Position numbers and translations under genes: made by a program
The notes under the pieces: generated by a model
Told to the model about the DNA's origin: nothing
Seen by the model: only the letters and a program-made list of their open reading frames with translations
Databases searched by the model: none
In this document: in pieces, positions 15,774 to 16,849 of the stretch
Numbering within the stretch: position 1 is the stretch's first letter
Layout of the letters: each line of letters begins with the position of its first letter
Source of the DNA: an uncultured Porphyromonadaceae bacterium
GTDB lineage: Bacteria > Bacteroidota > Bacteroidia > Bacteroidales > Paludibacteraceae
DNA: 16,849 bases
Reading direction: 5' to 3'
Assembly: GCA_937898265.1 (NCBI GenBank)
Contig: CALEJM010000096.1
Location: forward strand, 1 to 16,849

Positions 15774-16032
15774 AGAAAAAATGCTTATTCTGCTCCGATT
15801 TTTTGCCGACTTTTTCAATGTTGACGTGATATTAGGCTCTTAGTCTGTGCGTATACATTTATTATATGTTAGAGGTTCAGTATATGATAGTTAGGCTGAA
15901 ATGGGGTCTATTGTGTTGATATATAGAATGTTATTGTATAATCTGGTGTGCTTTAGGAATGTTTTTTTCTGCCATATTGTTGAATATGAGAAAAAAAACA
16001 AAAAAAAGATATGCTAATATCAAGAATTGTTG
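15774..16032. other. AT-rich intergenic region between lepA and HU
   Basis: Roughly 260 bp, very AT-rich, with frequent TATA-like stretches and A-runs (around 15989-16007). No gene, RNA or repeat was recognised. The divergent arrangement (lepA left, HU right) makes it the control region for both. Confidence 0.55.
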
Positions 16033-16040
16033 TACATTTG
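16033..16040 (+). promoter_or_regulatory. Candidate -7 box of the HU gene
   Basis: TACATTTG matches TAnnTTTG. Transcription would start near 16047, about 62 nt before the HU ATG. A 6-bp hairpin TCCGAA/TTCGGA with a 3-nt loop (16043-16057) would sit at or near the 5' end of the mRNA and may stabilise it. Confidence 0.5.
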
Positions 16041-16108
16041 CACTCCGAAATTTTCGGATAAAAAAGTAAGTAAAATAATAGATTTATAAATCCCAAAACT
16101 CAAACAAA

Positions 16109-16381
16109 ATGACAAAAGCAGACCTTGTTAACGAGATTGCCAAATCAACTGGCATCGGCAAAGAAGAGGTTTTGAATACCTTGGAAGCCTTCATGACTTG
16201 CGTAAAAGACTCTTTGGCTAATGGTGAAAACGTATATTTGAGAGGTTTCGGTAGCTTCATCCGCAAGGAGCGCGCTGAGAAAACAGCTCGTAACATCTCT
16301 AAGAATGTTACCATCAAAATCCCTAAACACAACATCCCAGCCTTCAAACCATCAAAGGAGTTTGTTGCTAAGGTAAAATAA
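16109..16381 (+). CDS. HU family DNA-binding protein
   Basis: 90 residues, the standard size. It begins with the helical dimer part MTKADLVNEIAKSTGIGKEEV (paired helices, 1-40), then LRGFGSFIRKERAEKTARN (44-62), the conserved GFGSF turn and the start of the DNA-binding arm, and ends with IPAFKPSKEFVAKVK. The arm carries IKIPKHNIPAFKPS, where the proline that intercalates into DNA is expected. HU bends and compacts chromosomal DNA as a dimer. It is preceded by its own promoter candidate and followed 33 nt later by the tiny basic-protein gene. Confidence 0.96.
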   Translation: MTKADLVNEIAKSTGIGKEEVLNTLEAFMTCVKDSLANGENVYLRGFGSFIRKERAEKTARNISKNVTIKIPKHNIPAFKPSKEFVAKVK

Positions 16382-16414
16382 GTGAAGTGTTAGATTTTAT
16401 AAAGTCATAAAACT

Positions 16415-16507
16415 ATGCCAAACGGAAAAAAGCACAAGCGTCATAAAATGTCGACGCACAAGCGCAAAAAAAGACTGAGAAAGGACAGACATAAGAAGAA
16501 AAAATAG
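16415..16507 (+). CDS. 30-residue basic protein, bS22/mS38-like (AURKAIP1/COX24 type) ribosomal protein
   Basis: An ATG at 16415 opens a 30-codon frame ending in TAG at 16505-16507. The product begins MPNGKKHKRHKMSTHKRKKR and is two-thirds Lys, Arg and His. The order K-R-x-K-M-x-x-H-K-x-K-K-x-x-x-K-x-x-R is the pattern of the COX24/AURKAIP1 domain, the family of mitochondrial mS38 and mycobacterial bS22, which bind the small ribosomal subunit near helix 44. Bacteroidota carry nearly identical short proteins, often between an HU gene and an RNase G/E gene as here. The protein is cytosolic and has no signal or hydrophobic segment. It shares the HU transcript (33-nt gap) and ends before the terminator at 16542-16586. 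Its ribosomal role is inferred from the family. Confidence 0.8.
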   Translation: MPNGKKHKRHKMSTHKRKKRLRKDRHKKKK

Positions 16508-16541
16508 TCTTCTTATTCTTTAGAAAGGTCTTAATAGAGAT

Positions 16542-16586
16542 AAAAAACAAATTTATGATTCTTCGGGGTCGTAAATTTGTTTTTTT
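16542..16586 (+). terminator. Terminator after the HU operon with UUCG tetraloop
   Basis: Positions 16542-16561 pair without a break with 16566-16585 (20 bp including three G-T pairs), closed by C(TTCG)G, the extra-stable tetraloop, and flanked by A- and T-runs. It lies 35 nt after the tiny gene and would separate HU expression from the RNase gene. The A/T-rich flanks are symmetrical, so it could also work in the other direction. Confidence 0.85.
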
Positions 16587-16598
16587 CTTACAACTCAT

Positions 16599-16625
16599 TG
16601 CTGTTCTGGAAAACAGAGAACGGCA
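16599..16625 (+). promoter_or_regulatory. Stem-loop in the leader of the RNase G/E gene
   Basis: TGCTGTTCT (16599-16607) pairs with AGAACGGCA (16617-16625), 9 bp with one G-T pair and a 9-nt loop, 33 nt before the start codon. It could act in control of the RNase gene, since E. coli rne is autoregulated through its leader, but the parallel is only an analogy. Confidence 0.35.
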
Positions 16626-16658
16626 ATAGTTGCCCATAAACCCCTAAATGTTATAATA

Positions 16659-16849
16659 ATGAACAAAGAGTTAGCAATTGATGTAAAGGTAGATCACGTT
16701 GATATTGCAATGCTTGAAGACAAACAACTCGTGGAGTTTCACGAGGAGAGTCTGAAACAGACATTTGCAGTCGGCAACATCTACTTAGGTCGAGTGAAAA
16801 AACTCATGGCCGGATTGAATGCTGCCTTTGTTGATGTTGGATGTGATAA
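16659..16849 (+). CDS. rng: Ribonuclease G/E family protein (partial, 5' end only)
   Basis: An ATG at 16659 opens a frame that stays open to the edge: 63 full codons plus two bases. The start MNKELAIDVKVDHVDIAMLED is followed by QLVEFH (30s) and FAVGNIYLGRVKKLMAGLNAAFVDVG (about 37-62), the beginning of the S1 RNA-binding domain of Rne/Rng proteins (GNIYLGRV...P.L.AAFVDIG). These endoribonucleases cut AU-rich single-stranded RNA and process 16S rRNA and mRNAs. The catalytic DNase-I-like region lies beyond the window. There is no Shine-Dalgarno sequence, and the gene probably has its own promoter after the terminator at 16542-16586. RNase G is the usual annotation in Bacteroidota, but E-type cannot be excluded from this fragment. 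Confidence 0.9.
   Translation, partial: MNKELAIDVKVDHVDIAMLEDKQLVEFHEESLKQTFAVGNIYLGRVKKLMAGLNAAFVDVGCD

Noticed and set aside
15774..16032. mutY or another gene between lepA and HU
   Set aside because: In some Bacteroidales genomes mutY lies beside HU, but this stretch is AT-rich with stops in all frames and no MutY motif.

Overview
The window reads as ordinary chromosomal DNA of a Bacteroidota bacterium, most likely of the order Bacteroidales. The evidence is the family content (DUF4494, DUF4105/Lnb, a PafA-like alkaline-phosphatase-fold protein, an HU gene next to an rne/rng-type gene), the lack of Shine-Dalgarno sequences, and -7 boxes of the form TAnnTTTG upstream of several genes. No rRNA, tRNA, CRISPR array, insertion sequence, integrase or phage gene was seen. 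Assignments come from reading motifs; no database search was possible.

Left arm (1-9427, minus strand). Eight genes lie head to tail with gaps of at most 32 nt or small overlaps, so they probably form one long operon read right to left: a lipoprotein of unknown function, DUF4494, YggS (PLP homeostasis), a GH73-type glucosaminidase with LysM, a DUF4105/Lnb-like membrane protein, a secreted alkaline-phosphatase-fold protein whose metal site looks degenerate, MutL, and an OPT-family oligopeptide transporter that runs off the left edge. Most of the products act at the cell envelope; mutL and yggS are the exceptions.

Centre (9428-12341). A divergent promoter region separates this operon from a plus-strand pair: a small acidic, low-complexity lipoprotein and the 16S rRNA methyltransferase rsmE. 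A convergent terminator at 10804-10838 lies between rsmE and the minus-strand pair queD-queE (preQ0/queuosine synthesis). Next is a gap of 562 bp that appears non-coding but contains inverted repeats and a strong terminator.

Right arm (12342-16849). lepA, an NhaD-type ion antiporter and a tiny basic single-pass membrane protein are read leftward. An intergenic region of about 400 bp then leads into rightward HU, a 30-codon gene for a very basic protein resembling the mS38/bS22 (AURKAIP1/COX24) ribosomal proteins, a 20-bp terminator hairpin capped by a UUCG tetraloop, and the start of an RNase G/E gene cut by the right edge.

No new multi-gene system is visible. The points most worth following up are the alkaline-phosphatase-fold protein without most metal ligands, MutL with a degraded endonuclease motif, the 30-residue ribosomal-like protein, the basic membrane peptide with an internal 30-nt duplication, and the structured gap upstream of queD. 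Start codons were moved inward from the longest ORF for queE and lepA.
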